Positions 1 to 13,600 are shown, counted from the first letter of the stretch. The stretch is 64,000 nucleotides of DNA from Gorsachius magnificus (GCA_034008185.1 CM067081.1:26968806-27032805), one strand, 5' to 3'. Notes: generated from the letters alone by a model not told the origin. Numbers and translations are program-made.

Positions 1-2661
1 GAACACCCATAACTTTGTGACCATCACACAAATACACATGGCTTTCTTCAGGAAGTAATCTCCATTGTGACTGTTCATTCTTTCATGTTCTGACCTGTTG
101 GTTCATGAAATAAGAATTAACTCAATGGGAAATCAGTAATCCGTAGTAAATCCTGTACCAATCCACATTTAAATACTAACCACAATTCACTTTTTTCCCC
201 CTTTATAAGTAACACGAGTTCTTTCACATGAAGTCAGTGGGCTTTAGATTTCTGAAAGCTGTTGTTTCATATGCAGAAAGAACCTTAAATGTGTAAACAT
301 CCTTTGCCTTCTTAAAAAAATACAAAACCTGTTATACAGAAAAGTTGTGTGGAAAACAAAGTCTGTTGCTTACAACTCAGTAAATGCAGCACATTGCTGT
401 TACCCCCACAGACAGCGGAGCTCCGCTGACTCCAGTGGGAAGAAGTAGGGCTTGTATGCCAGAGGGGTTGGCTGAAAGCTATCATGTGATAAGCCCTACT
501 TCCAAAGATGCACAAAAGCAAATATGACTAGACTGTGGATCTATTCTTCAGTTCTTCTGTTATATTTAAGGCAAACCATAGGTATTTACAGTTGTGCACC
601 CTTACCACTATGATTCTCAACCCCCTAGATATCTCCTAGCACTTAGGTTTCCACTGCTGAAGAGCTCCTTGTGCTTAAACTTCTGCTGTTGCACATAAGA
701 AAAAGTGCCTCTGCCCACCAGTGCTAAGCTTTGTAACACTTAATTCCATCCTAAAGCCTATCTGATGCACAAACTAGACAGGAAAAAGTCCATCTCAGCA
801 GCAAGGACAAGTGGATCAGACAAATTCAGATACACCCCTCCGCCACTAGCAACACAACTCTGCCTCTCAAGATGTGGTCAAACAAGACCATGGTACTTTG
901 GTTGAGGGGATCAAGAGCATGCTGTCTGGCGCAGGGCCTAAGTTGTCATGCCTGCTTGGTGGACACCTACAGGATGGGGCATTTCAGGCAAGACAGACAA
1001 GGCACACTGAATTTCTGCTCTTGACAAGTCCCACCTGCCATCATCTTCCTGTTCTCAATGTGGTGTGATGCACCTGTAAGAGACATAAACACAATCTCAA
1101 ATTCATCTCCTATGTGAGTCGCTTCCAGCAGAGTGACGCACTGTTACTGCCATTAGAAAATGTGCTGCAATGAGATTTCATCAGAAGTGGGGTACAATTT
1201 CCTGGTCAACAGTTCTTAGGAGAAATCAATTCAAAATGTGATAGGTACAGAGAATAGTTACCAGGTCTAATCAGCTGTAAGTAGACCAGGAGAGGCAAAC
1301 ACAAAGGAACTATTTTTAAATAAAGGATGATTCTGGCAGAAGAACTAAAAGATACAAACAGAAGATTTTTAGTGATTGCAGAGTGGAGACTCCATGATGC
1401 ATTTGCTTTCCAGGGCAGCGGACTCAAATGATGCAGGAGGTGACTTTCTTGATATATGAAAATCAAAGACAGAAGAAAGAGCCGAAGGTGTTGGTAAAAC
1501 CTTTTAAAAAAACAAAGACTGATGTAGAGAAACTGAAGTCCCTTTTCAGCCCTAAGTGACTGGCCTCTTGAGCAAAAAGGTTCCTGAGGAAACTGTCAAA
1601 ATTGAAGTGACTTAAAAAACAGCTCCTGGACTTGGAAGGCTCTTACCAGGAGAAATGAAATAATTAGAGAAGACCAGTAATCCTGAATGGAAATGGACCA
1701 AAACCTTGATGAACAGTCACGAGTGGGGATGTAGATGAGCCCCTGCTTCCCCTACCTCTGTGTTACCTGCTGTGCTGTCTGAAGAAACCCAGAGCTACTT
1801 CAGAGCTCCTTCAGTGAAATCTGGCTTCAAGTACAATGTGACCCAGAAGGGGTAAACTATGAGTGAAAGGGATTAAGCTAACTGAAATCTTACGGGTTAC
1901 TCCAACCTAGAGTAATGGAGGCTAAATTTGCGAAGGTTTAGCAGGGTCTGTGGCTGGGAAGCATACCAGAGAGCTGCTGTGAGTTTGACACAAAATGGAA
2001 GGGGAGCCTTAAAGGAAGGTGAAGAGGCGCCTCAGTCTGTGTATACCCCACCCACAGCATGTATATACCTGACTACAGAGCCCTAGAGAGGTGTCCCAAA
2101 ATTACTCCTGTTTTCCAAACTGACAGCCACAAGAATAATGTGCATGTGGAGGGCACAAAGAACAGAGTCCATGTGAATACCTTGAATTTCCACATGGGTT
2201 TCACCAATTTCTTTTGCAGCCCTCATTTTGAGACAATCAGTCTCAAACCCTTCTGCCCCAGAAGTACCCTGACTTTCCCAAGGCTGCAGCCTTCCACCTG
2301 GGAGCCTGCCTCCCTAAAATCTTCCTCCTAACCACTTTGCAACCCAGAGCTGCTGTTCCCCAACACTCTCCCATTCGCTTATTTTACAGGGCAACCTAAT
2401 ATGATCAAGATGTTCAGTATGTCTGGGCTGAGGCAGGAGCAAAGTGAAAACCACACTGAGCTTGGTTGAAATAGGGAAAAGGCAGCTATTTGAGATAAGT
2501 GTTCAGCAAAAAAAATCCCCTCCAGGAGGCTCAGCACATGCACAAGATCTCCCAGCGGAGGGGGAGCCCCCTTCTCCCCTTGTGAAATGAATGGGTGCCA
2601 GAGGGGCCACCTCTGCTATAGCAGCAAACTGCAAATCATTTCCTCCCACCGTGGACCTTAC
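1..2661. other. Non-coding stretch, nothing recognised
   Basis: AT-rich single-copy-looking DNA. The open frames here are short, begin at arbitrary codons, and show no domain, no codon bias I can recognise and no paired splice sites. I saw no CR1 tail, LTR end, SINE promoter box or satellite. It is probably intron or intergenic DNA. Confidence 0.6.
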
Positions 2662-2867
2662 CTGGTTAAGCAGGACTCTAGCAGAGGCGACAACTCTGCT
2701 TGCAGGGTCAAGAGCAACACATTTTCCTTCAGAATGACATAGTACATTGTAATGTGTCTTGCAGGATTTTTTCCAAAGTCCGTTCCCAGCTGCAGTGGAA
2801 ACGGGGCTGCCTCCCACACGCCCCCTGAGCTCATTGCCTGTTTCATTATTCCCAGCAAAGGCAGCTG
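2662..2867 (-). CDS. Candidate internal exon, unknown gene (low confidence)
   Basis: On the minus strand a pyrimidine-rich tract ending CTCCCACAG abuts position 2867, and a consensus donor CCAG|GTAAGG follows position 2662. This bounds a 206-nt segment of typical internal-exon length. Two of its three forward frames are open throughout. One encodes a leucine-rich stretch beginning QLPLLGIMKQAM, the other a glycine- and serine-containing stretch beginning AAAFAGNNETGN. I recognise neither as a protein family, and two open frames at once is what moderately GC-rich DNA gives by chance. It could be a coding exon, a lncRNA exon or a pair of decoy splice sites. No partner exon with a matching phase was identified in the window. 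Only the splice-site geometry is seen directly; exon status is inference. Confidence 0.22.
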
Positions 2868-5800
2868 CTGTGGGAGAAAGGTAACCGGGGCTGTTCCCAA
2901 AGACAGCTCCGAACACAGGGTAAACATTTTGAAACACAACCTGAATTGAAAAAAAAAAAGAAAAAAAAAAAAGACTGAGAACAGAAAACTGAGCCCAGGA
3001 CTGGCATGTTCACATGAACACATTCCTCAGTGGACAACCTGTTGTAATTGGATCTCTTGGAGCTTTATCAGGTTGAGACTTTCAGTCTTTATAGACTGAA
3101 TGGCAATGATTAAGTATGAAAATGCATATGTCCCTATGCTTAGGCCTGTGCTTGGTTAGCACACTATGCCACTCACGAACACACACAGACATCAAGACTG
3201 TTGCCATCTGGTAACAAGTTGTATTGGAGGGATCTACAGGAGATCCACTGAGAACAACTATCCCATAATATAGACATTATGTGAGAGATACTCTGTAGAT
3301 CCTATCAGTTTTATCTCAGTTTTTCTGGAGCTGAACTTTAAGCAGTTGCTTTTTTTGCACAGGTGTCCTTTCAAATGTCGGAGAAGGAAAAGCCATTGCC
3401 ACTTTCCTTTGTGCTACCCAGCTTGCAGTCGGGGGTGGCCATGGGGCCAGCCTTACCCCAAATAGCCTGTTTGCAGGCAGCTCAGCCACGGTTATGTGAG
3501 CTGCAGCTACATTTACGACTGCCATTCAGACATTGCCTCCAAGAGTCATCCTTCACATTACCGTGCCACTTCTCCGCGCTGACAGTACTTTGCACTACAG
3601 GGGCACCTTCAGTGTAAGGACTGTAAAGCACTCTACAACACCAGACTGCTTATGAATTAAGCCTTGCTTGCACTGGCAAGCAATTCCTGTAGTGAATTAA
3701 ATACCCCTTCCAAGCCCCTAAATAAATTCATGAGACTACAGAAAGCATCTCAAAGGATATGTGGGATCCATTGCCTCCCCAGCCCTCCTCCTTCCCTCAC
3801 AGATGTATGCAGTGTTGATTATTGCCTGCATTAAGACAGATTATATTTAATGGAACTGAAGCTGTACACGTTTTTAAAGCAGGCTGGCTCTGTGTGACTG
3901 CGTTGAACAAACAGTCCTACTGAGGCAGTAGTTCACAGTTACTGCCTGGTTCTTTGTTTTCTGGTTCTTTAAAAGCAATTTAAAAAAAAAGCTTCCCTAT
4001 AAAACTTGGGATGCAAAAAAAAATGAAGATGAGGAAAACAAAGGGTTGTGAAACCATTCAGATCCCTGATTAATGGGAAAAATCCCAGCAGAATCGAGCT
4101 TTTTGATTCTCACATTTCTATGTTAAGAGAGACTTCCCAGGAAGCTCATTCTCACATCAGCAGCGTACCCGATATCCAGAGAGTAAATGAGCAGGAACTC
4201 ACTGCGGTGCCAGACTTCTATCAGCCATTAGAGAGGGAAAGATTTACAGCATGAGACTGTATAATAAACCATCCTTATGGTGATAAATCAATTCTCAGAA
4301 AAGAGAGAGGAATGGGCTGCTGTAGTTAAGGCACAGGAGTGACAGCAAAAAAAAGGCATCATGCACAAGTTGCTGTATGCCATCATGGTGTTGCGATGTG
4401 AGCTTTGGGAATTCACAAAATCTTTTCTTTCATTGCCCATCTTTTGAGTATGATATTTGCTTTTCTCCCATGTATTCATGCCTGTGAAGGGCTCTGGCAT
4501 TCTTAGGTAGGAGGTGTTGCAGAAGCACAGTTTTGCAATGCATTTCTGAATGGGCAAAAAGGGTTTAAAATGCATTTTAGTGTTTTAAAGGGCTGAAACA
4601 CGGTTGAGGAGAAAAATACATTTCTTGGGGGAAGCATAACAATGAATTTTTAATGAAGAATGGTCAAAAGGTCAAAAGAGCACAATGAGACTCCTTTCAA
4701 AGTGATGTGATAAGCTGGAACCACACGTCTGCAGGAGACTTAACAGGAATAAAGAAAGCATCCTGATAACTGGAGTTAATCAACTGTCATGTCCTCACCA
4801 GGACATACTACCCTCCTTGGAAAGGGAGGGGAAAGAATAACCTTAACAAGGTTTCCACATTCCTGAAAGAGAAGATCTACAGCAAACAGCAAAACCAGCA
4901 AGTTTGTCACTGGTGAAAATGCAGATCTCCTTTACCAGACATGCAAGAGACAAATCTGAATAGTGGGAAATATCTGTTTAACAGTTCAAGATTCTGTTGT
5001 TTTCAGCGACAGATCAGTCAAGGATGAGGAGGTGAATGGGAAGAACATACTGGGGCCTATCTGTCCTTGGGAACAGACAACGGGGCAAGAAACGGAAGGT
5101 GCTCATGTGTGCCACAGAACAACTCATGCGCACTGGGGACACCCACAGCAGAGCTAGTTGTCCTCAGTTCCCTTTACTGACAAAGGAAATAAGAGTTTCA
5201 AGAACACAATTCCTCTTGTTCTAAAGCAAATGCTTACAATAGAGATCTGCAGTTTTAAAATGCTTGTTTCTCTCTTTTGCCTATAAAAAGAATTCAGATT
5301 CAGACAGCTTAAAGTGGTATGAGGACTCCCATCCCAGGATTCATCCCAAGCTGAATTTTCTCTTCCAATCGTCCTGCCACAGTGATACCTATCTCAATGA
5401 CATGGTAGTTCCTTACAGAAATTAAGCTGTTGAGAATATTCCTGTCTACCAAAAGAAAGGAAATTTGAGAATGGTGTTTTGCAAACAAAGGTGTTTGCAC
5501 CTCAGAAGGGTTTTAACCATTTCCATGTGTTATTATATCTGTGTCCCTGTTTCAAGCACACACCAAAATTGATTGTGAAAATGGTCTTTTGCTTTTTTGC
5601 ACTCAGTTATTCATAGGCCTGCATGAAAGCCTCAAATTTAACTGTGCATCTGAATTCTAAGTGCATCTGAAATCTTAAAGGATCTCAGATTTGCAAGTAG
5701 CTGTTGTTTAAGCAAAAATAAATCCCTGGGAAAAATGCAAACCTCATTGCGATGTTAGGTAGGAAACAATGACTGCTTGACAATGGCATAAACAAGACTT

Positions 5801-8103
5801 GCTGGTATTTGCTGGCAAACTATAAAATTTGCAGATTTAAAAATAGGAATGAGCAGATACTAAAAAGCAAGTCCCTGGCCTGGGCTAGAGAGCATACTGC
5901 TTTCTGTCAGCGAGAAAGTGCAGCAGCACCTTAGAAGAAGGATTGCACGAACTAAATATTTTTACAGAACATAGCAAGACAGGCCCATGGAGCTTAGTGA
6001 CACTAAATGCTAACTTAATATAAATATTTAACAATCTCTGCTTCCAAGAAAATTCAGGCCACATGAAACATAGATTAGGATTGTATGTCATGAGCATATT
6101 CCAGTATTAGCATTAATGAGATCTAAACTGGCCAGCCAAAATAACAAAATAGTTGCTAGAAAACAGCAGCTAAGCTATCTGCCATGCTGTCTTCATCTGT
6201 CTTACGATGGTCTGAGTCCAAGCTGCAGTCAGTGATACTTACCCAAAAGTCAGAGAAGATTAGTAAGTCAGGTGTGCTGGTGCACAGTACTGGGCTGAAA
6301 GATAAAGGGGAATTCATTTAATCTGTTAATCAGGATTCTAACATTCAAATGTCCTACCCTGAAGCTTTTCAAACTGACATTGTGTTGAATGATAAAGTTA
6401 ATATCAGTTGACAGTTTGCCAGAAGCCATTAATTTAAACTCTCAGTTTTGTTTCAGAGCTTGTTAATTTTGTTGTGGCTTTAGAAGAGGAAGAATCCAAG
6501 TAAAGAACCACCATGGTCCCTGTTCTTTCTTTTTTTTTAAGCAGAAAAGTAATTTGCAAAATTTTCTCCCCACACACTTTTTTTTAGAAGAAGTAAAAAT
6601 GAAATTAGACCTTTGTTTATACAATACTCCACACTGGTCCTGGATTTATTTTTGAAAGTTGGTAAACTCTCCTTCCAATTTAAATTGAATAAATAGGTAC
6701 AGCTGAGTAAATGGACAGAGTTAGGCTGCAAGTCATATGCTTTCACTTTAAAATTACCTGTAGAGGAACACAGAGAAAGGAAGCAAAGAAAAAGTGTACA
6801 GAGGAGAGTTTGATGTTTTCAAGACTAAGAAAATAAAATTATAAGCAAGGTGTGATGCCTGCCACATTTTGCTCTCACGTAGCAGATGCTGTGGTCAGCT
6901 GTGGCTGGCTTACTCACACCAGTGGCCGGTGATGCAAAGCACACATCATACCAAGTAACACTTGTGTGTCCTTTGGAAGTATTCTGTATCTCATGCTGCA
7001 GCAGCTAGATGGATTTTCACAGTTTGATGGCCATAATATGGAGTAGGAACACAAAACTCACTACCAAAATGCAGCCGCAATAGTGAAGTACTCTGGTCAA
7101 AAACATTTCCTTTCTCTTAAAAATAAAGAATATCTCCAGTCCTATGTAGCAAGCAGCATCTGTAAGTCTTCAGAGAGGAACCTAGTAATTCTGGTTAATT
7201 CTATTATTTCCCTACCAAAAGCACATATTAGACTCTAAGCCAATTCCTTTATGTACATGAAATAATTAAGGTACCGCAACGAACTAAACAGTTTCCACAA
7301 AAATGAAAATTAAAGGCAATTCTGTGTAGTCAAAAGGGATTTTATGCATTTTTTGTTAAACTGTGAAGAATGAAGTAAGCATAATTTTCTTAATATTGGA
7401 TTTCCCCCTTGATAATAGGAAATATTAAACATATATAAATCTTTATACATACGATATATAAAAGGAAGTATATGGAAATATTAAAAACCCAGTACAATGG
7501 CTTTGTGGAACCTGAAAACAAACAGATGTCTGCCTCATCTTGAAAAATAACTTATGTACTCTTCTGCTGGAAAGAAGCTGTGTAGGCTCACTTGCAAAGA
7601 ATTTTTGCCTTCCCTGAAAAAGGGCTGTGGAAACAGCTTCTGTATCTGCTCTGAAAACTGTTGAAGGTGCTATGACAGTAGAAAGACGTACTTCTTTCCT
7701 TAGCATATACACAAGGCTATTAAACCAAACTGCTTCTCTATTTCAGCAGCAGTGTTACAGCATTTGGGACCTGCCCGTAATAGGAATTTAATCTGCTTTC
7801 ACCAATGCTTTTCTACAGTATTTAGAGTAACGCTTGTTGAATTATTTTTGTCCACATTCCACATGAATGCTTTCCCTTTCCTGCTTCTTTGCTCTAGGCA
7901 AACACAGATAGCAGACTTACACTGTGAGATCCAGTTCTCACTTTTATTTAATGGGTCAAACATATTTTCCATATTACGTTGTTCATTATATCTCAATATT
8001 TGGTCATAGACCCAGCCACAGATCTAATCGCTACATGACAGAAGTGATATATGTGAACCATTTCCAACACACACAGTTAAAATGCTGCTAAAAATATTTT
8101 TTT
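2868..8103. other. Non-coding stretch with a poly(A) tract
   Basis: No gene or mobile element recognised. An interrupted A-tract lies at about 2948-2972 (one G inside it). Otherwise this is AT-rich unique sequence with short chance frames. Confidence 0.55.
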
Positions 8104-8109
8104 TTCTGC

Positions 8110-8480
8110 ATAGGGAGAAAAGGAGGCTGAGGGGAGCCCTCTACAACTACCTGAAAGGAGGCTGTAGTGAGGTGGGTGTTGGTCTCTTCTCCCTGGTAAC
8201 GGGTGATAGGATGAGGGGAAATGGCCTCAGGTTGCACCAGGGCAGGTTTAGACTGGACATTAGGAAAAATTTCTTCACCGAAAGGGTTGTCAAGCATTGG
8301 AACGGGCTGCCCAGGGAAGTGGTCGAGTCCCCATCCCTGGAGCTATTTAAAAGACAGGCAGACGAAGTGCTTAGGGCCATGGTTTAGTGGTGGGATGGCA
8401 GGGTTGGGTTAATGCTTGGACTTAATGATCTTAAAGGTCTTTTCCAACCTAAACATTTCTATGATTCTATTCTATGATTC
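8110..8480 (+). mobile_element. CR1 LINE, 5'-truncated 3' end
   Basis: A 3'-terminal fragment of the avian non-LTR retrotransposon CR1. It encodes the last part of the ORF2 protein, with the recognisable motifs [29 protein letters not shown] and a stop after LRAMV near 8385. The short 3' UTR follows, with the conserved GATCTTAAAGGTCTTTTCC segment and a tail of ATTCTATG-type octamers. A few codons near the 5' end are deleted relative to the copy at 9663. The endonuclease and most of the reverse transcriptase are absent, the usual result of incomplete target-primed reverse transcription. It is dead and has no function of its own. It closely resembles the inverted fragment at 13790-14115, so both probably come from the same subfamily. 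I found no clear target-site duplication. Confidence 0.95.
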
Positions 8481-9189
8481 TTCAATAAGCAAATGGGGAT
8501 CCTTCCCATTGCATGTAGCAGAAGTCCAGGATGCTCTCAGACATTATTTTATCATTTGGGGCTTCATACTCTTAAGCCACTGAAATGCCAAGTTAGAAGA
8601 TCAGCAGCACAGTTCTCAAAGCAAATTTTGTACTGCTTCTGATTTGCAAAAAGAGGTTTCTACCCCACACGGAGTGAGAGGTAGCAGCTCCATGCTTTGT
8701 AACAAGGACGCTGTGGAAACTTCTCACTGACTCCACCGGGGAGCCGCTCTGTGAGCTTGCAAGTTCCCGAAGGAGAAAGGATGCCAGGCACGTAGAAAAC
8801 AAAGAGTGAGCAATGTTTGCCTTATGAATATCCCTGTTCACTACAGATATGATATATATTGGTATATGATATATACAGATATATTTTGTTCTCCAGTGAA
8901 CAAAAAGCTCTGAAAGCTCTTTTAGACTAGGTCAATTAGTGATTTACAAGCACCGGTTTATTGACCCTCCATGCACTATCTTTCAGAACGTAGTAAGAGT
9001 TACATTTATACACTAAGTTTCAGCCTAGGGCATTTTCTGGATTTCTTCTAAACATCAGGACCTTTCATCACCATTTTCCCCTCTGCCATCTACCTGACCT
9101 CCAATGAAATCTTCGAGCATGCTATTAAACCCCAGAATGGTGGTTTCCTATAGCAAAGTCATTCCTCCATCTCTAGCAAGAGTAACATG
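8481..9189. other. Unique DNA with AT-rich simple repeat
   Basis: No gene seen. A GATATATATTGGTATATGAT-like low-complexity AT block lies at about 8845-8885. Confidence 0.55.
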
Positions 9190-9266
9190 AATCACAGAAT
9201 CATAGACTCATAGAATGCTTTGGGTTGGAAGGGACCTTAAAGACCATCTAGTTCCAACCCCCCTTC
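9190..9266 (-). mobile_element. CR1 LINE 3' tail fragment
   Basis: A reverse-oriented CR1 3' terminus of about 75 bp. The inverted octamer tail (ATCACAGAATCATAG...) is followed by the conserved GGGTTGGAAGGGACCTTAAA segment and the CATCTAGTTCCAACC block. Only 3' UTR is kept, with no coding sequence. The 3' sequence (GGAAGGGACC rather than GGAAAAGACC) places it in a different CR1 subfamily from the 8.1 and 13.8 kb copies. Confidence 0.9.
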
Positions 9267-9655
9267 TGGGCCTGGATTTCTGTTTTGACTTTTTATTGTT
9301 TGTTAGGCTTCAAGAAGAGAAATATTTAGAGCAGGTGGCCTGTGTTAAGTCTACATGTAATCAGATTTGTATAAATATCTGCCTCTCCCTGAGATGCTAG
9401 CTTTTACTTTAAGAAAACATAGTTATTCCCAAGTAGAGGGTTATGTATGTGAGCAACTGATTTCCAAATTATCGTTATACACATATACTATTTAAGAAAT
9501 GTGTTTGCATATAGGCTTTCAATCTTTAACTATATTCTGGGACTTGATGATATTTGGTAATCAGCAAATTTCATGGTATGTCTGAATGTAACGTAGAACA
9601 TACAGTGTCCATCCCTCCACACATTGTAACAGCCTCATATACATCCAGAAGGACC
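9267..9655. other. Short unique spacer between CR1 copies
   Basis: Nothing recognised. AT-rich DNA between two CR1 insertions. Confidence 0.55.
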
Positions 9656-10649
9656 CTATTCCCAAGGCTCAGTTTTAGGGCCAGTCTTGTTTAATATCTT
9701 TATCAATGACCTGAATGAGGGGATTGAGTGTGCCCTCAGTAAATTTGCAGATGACACCAAACTGGGTGGTAGTGTTGATCTGCTGGAGGGGAGGAGGGCT
9801 CTGCAAAGGGAACTGGACAGGCTGGATCGATGGGCCGAGGCCAACTGTATGAGGTTCAACAAGGCCAAGTGCCGGGTCCTGCACTTTGGTCACAACAACC
9901 CCATGCAGTGCTACAGGCTTGGGGAAGAGTGGCTGGAAAGCTGCCTGGTGGAAAAAGACCTGGGGGTACTGATTGACAGCTGGCTGAATATGAGCCAGCA
10001 GTGTGCCCAGGTGGCCAAGAAGGCCAATGGCATCCTGGCCTGTATCAGGAATAGTGTGGCCAGTAGGAGTAGGGAAGTGATCGTGCCCCTGTACTCGGTG
10101 CTGGTGAGGCCGCACCTCGAATACTGTGTTCAGTTTTGGGCCCCTCACTATAAGAAAGATGTTGCCTTGCTGGAACAGGTCCAGAAGAGAGCAACCAAGC
10201 TGGTGAGGGGTCTGGAACACAAGTCATACGAGGAGAGGCTGAGGGAACTGGGGTTATTTAGTCTGGAGAAGAGGAGGCTGAGGGGAGACCTGATCGCCCT
10301 CTACAACTACCTGACAGGAGGCTGTAGCGAGGTGGGGGTCGGCCTCTTCTCCCTGGTAACAGATGATAGGACGAGGGGGAATGGCTTGAAGCTGCGCCAG
10401 GGCAGGTTTAGGCTAGACATTAGGAAAAACTTCTTCACTGAGAGGGTTGTCAGGCTCTGGAATGGGCTGCCCAGGGAAGTGGTGGAGTCCTCATCCCTGG
10501 AGGTATTTAAAAGAAGGATAGATGAGGTGCTTAGGGCCATGGTTTAGTGGTGGGATGGCAGTGCTAGGTTAACGGTTGGACTCGATGATCTTAAAGGTCT
10601 TTTCCAACCGAGGTGATTCTATGATTCTATGATTCTATGATTCTATTCC
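9656..10649 (+). mobile_element. CR1 LINE, 5'-truncated, with direct repeats
   Basis: The best preserved CR1 copy here, about 1 kb. It starts inside the reverse-transcriptase domain, just upstream of the catalytic box, and runs through the 3' UTR into several ATTCTATG-type octamer repeats (about 10615-10647). The heptamer CTATTCC occurs at both edges (9656-9662 and 10643-10649) and may be a target-site duplication. The right copy overlaps the octamer tail, so the exact insertion edge is ambiguous. The long open coding remainder implies a relatively young insertion. It cannot move by itself, because the 5' UTR, ORF1, endonuclease and N-terminal reverse transcriptase are missing. Confidence 0.95.
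9663..10547 (+). CDS. CR1 reverse transcriptase, C-terminal part (ORF2 fragment)
   Basis: An open frame of about 294 codons with no internal stop, ending at TAG after LRAMV. It enters without a genuine start codon, because the element is truncated. The sequence reads through [11 protein letters not shown] and then the FADDTKLGG catalytic motif at 9744-9770. The two aspartates of FADD are the metal-binding residues of non-LTR reverse transcriptases. The thumb and C-terminal region follows ([62 protein letters not shown]), all characteristic of CR1 ORF2. The endonuclease domain and reverse-transcriptase motifs N-terminal to QGSVLGP are missing, so no active enzyme is expected. No promoter is visible. 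The intact frame reflects the young age of the insertion, not a host function. Confidence 0.9.
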   Translation, partial: QGSVLGPVLFNIFINDLNEGIECALSKFADDTKLGGSVDLLEGRRALQRELDRLDRWAEANCMRFNKAKCRVLHFGHNNPMQCYRLGEEWLESCLVEKDLGVLIDSWLNMSQQCAQVAKKANGILACIRNSVASRSREVIVPLYSVLVRPHLEYCVQFWAPHYKKDVALLEQVQKRATKLVRGLEHKSYEERLRELGLFSLEKRRLRGDLIALYNYLTGGCSEVGVGLFSLVTDDRTRGNGLKLRQGRFRLDIRKNFFTERVVRLWNGLPREVVESSSLEVFKRRIDEVLRAMV

Positions 10650-13600
10650 AGCACAATCATTGGTGCAAATGAGAGTGACCATGTAGGCTTCACCTGACTT
10701 TAATTACTTTAGCATCTATTTAGTCAGTGGAGAAAAATAAGGTCTGGATTGTGGATGTCAGAAGTCAGGTAAGAGGAATTATGTCCACCCTGACTTCCCC
10801 AGGCAGGGCCAGTGCTTGTGCCTGCCCGTCAGCTTTCTCAGAAGGTGGGACTGTAGCACAGACTGAGCTGGGGAAGGGCTAGGGACATTGCCGTAGTCTA
10901 AGGAGTTCATCAGGACAAAGATCTTCCACTGAATCTGAAAACAGGAAGGCACTAGGTGCCATATGTATCTCAGCTACATCTCTATTTAGGTGCTGTTAAA
11001 AAGTATGTTTGCCCCTTTCCTACCTCACATATTATCTCTCTCTGCTGTGACAAAGCAAAAGGATGAGCTATGCCTCTCACTGGGGGAAGAGCATCGTGCC
11101 AGAAAAAAGCCTTGCCCTTTACTTTTAAGCCATCAAGGATCTAATATTCAAAGGACAGGACTGTTCATTATACATATTGCTAAAGTGGTTCCAGTGATGT
11201 GCTGCCCTGCACAAACAAGGATAGCTGCTAAGAATAGAAACTGTACTCATAAATAAAGCCTCCACCCCCAAAATGCCAGAAGGCATGAGTTTGGTTCAAA
11301 TTCCAGCAGCTTTTACTTGACTGATCCATTCAACACCAGGAGTGATGAAACCATACAGCAGTGATGCAGCATATACATTTGATAATCAGCAATATTGGAG
11401 ATCCAAGAGCTCAAAATATCCACCGGGCCCAAAATATACCAGGACAGGATCAGAACAACATGTACACTGTCTGTCCCAAAAGGATGCTGTGCCTTTGGCT
11501 CACCCAGCCTCGGGGTGAGCTGGAAAACAGCAGCTGAACCAACGGTGCTGTCATTTTTGTTAATGAGGACAAGTACTAAAAGCTGCATATTTGTTTAGCA
11601 GAGAACCAAGCAACATCAGCAAGACTTTGGCAGAATTAGAGTAAATTATACCTGGCAGGTCAGCCAACATGATAACCATATCCAGCATCTGATAAGGGCT
11701 GCTGGAAGGGGCTGGCAGCAGGTGGCTGTCCCTTGGGCCTGAGCTGAGACAGTTCCCATCTCATGGCACTGGCTATAGAAAGCTCACTGAAAATGGTGAA
11801 GCTTGTCTTCTGGTGGCCACTCCAGCAAAAGGGACAAATACCTGAGCAGCCAGGTGTTACTTGAGCCTTGAAACTGGAGACACGTAGAGGTTACCTCAAT
11901 ATGTCATCCTGTGAGAACCAGAGTAAATTAAAATGCCTGGAACCAACTTCAGTTTTGGGGGCATGGGGAACTAAATTGTTGCACAAAGAATAAATGGGAA
12001 CTAATTTTTTTTATAGAAATAAAATGCTGACACATAGCAACAACACTGGAGAGACAAAATAAATGTACTTTAGAAGAAACTGTGCCCAGGAGACCCACTG
12101 GAGAACTCAGAGGGTGTGACAAAAGGGACTAAGGGAAATGATGGCAGAACTACAGCTTGAGCAGGTGACAGTTCACATGAACTTCAGGCACACACTTACC
12201 AACAAACATGCAAGTCCATGTCAGTGCATTTCCTCGTATGGTTCTCGGGAGGGCTCAGACCTCAAACTGCACCTGAAGAGGTTCTTGGCTTCTACCTGCA
12301 GCACCCACAGCCACTTCAGGGACCCCACCCAGCAGACATTTCTTATGGCATCAATGTATTAGGCCTGACCATGTCTACAAGAACTGTATTAGTTATCTCA
12401 GTGCATTCCTCAGTTCTGCTCTCTGTGCAGTTATCACCTGAGGTCAAGCTGGAGCCCACTCAGCCGCCACTGCAGCAGTGCCAGCCTTCAGCCCCAGGTC
12501 AGCTCTGGCTCCAAGGCCTGCAGGCAGCCCACAAAATTCAGGCCATGCATTTGCTCCTCTGTGTGGCCACTGCAAGGTGTTAAGAGAAGAATTCCACCTT
12601 CTTCTGTTATTCTGATACAAGAGCCACTGTTCAAATATTTACCTATCACACCCTCTCCTATCCTGTGTTTCAGGCTCTAACAACTGCCAACTATCTTTTT
12701 GTCCTTTCATTTCATATTATCAATTTACTTTCGATTGTTAGTCACAGCAAAAGGTCACATGAGATGGAACACCGCTGGTTTAAAAAGTAGCTGGAAAACC
12801 CTGAAAATCCTGCTGATGTATATCTGATGAAACTTTCCATCTTTGTTAGTTTTCTGCATAGGAAATATTACCGTGCTGAACTAAGGCTTTACTAAAATCA
12901 AATCAGTGTTCAGCTGGTGGAAGCTGACTTTTATTTAGAGCACCCAAAGCCTTTTTTAAAAAGCCCACCCAAAAATAATTTCTATTTAGCAGCAGGCTGG
13001 GGCACGTTTTTCAGTAGCTCTTGTTGGGAGAAAGCCCTCAAGACCCAGGAAAATCACAGCCCTGCATCAGTGTATGTCCACACTTAGTGCTGAACAGCCA
13101 GGTTAAACAACCAGGTTAAACAACTGAATGTACTTTTACAGGAATGCGCTTTGAAGTTTCAAACATTGGTCTTCCCACTTTAAAATCTGACCCCAAGATT
13201 AGTTTGGGGAATTGAGAAATAAACGGGCTGATTTTACAAATGGAGATAGATCGGTAAAGGCACTACACTGAAACTCAGTTTGCTGTCCCTGTTTTACATT
13301 AAAGAAACACTGTAAGTGAAAGAAATTGCAAATATCAACCCCTTATGCCAAATATCCATCTCTGCATTCTGTTTCACCCTACATTAATTGAGTAACACAC
13401 TGAAAATCAGGTGTTTTTCCTTGCCATATACTTCAGCCGTTGTGCAACCTGGATAAACACAGGTACCGTGGGACTTGAAAAGGAAGACTTACAGGGAAAG
13501 GACAGCTGTACCACTTAATCTAAGCTATAGAAAGCATTTGAAGACCAGCAGTGAACCACGGAATATATCTACAATCTCTATTCACATCTCAAACTTTTTT

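Noticed and set aside
292..303. TGTAAACATCCT, identical to the 5' end of miR-30 family members
   Set aside because: The rest of the mature sequence does not match, and no complementary arm is present nearby to form a hairpin, so it is a chance 12-mer.
8082..8387. 101-codon plus frame apparently starting before the CR1 fragment
   Set aside because: The first codons are flanking T-rich DNA that happens to be in frame. The rest is the CR1 ORF2 C-terminus.
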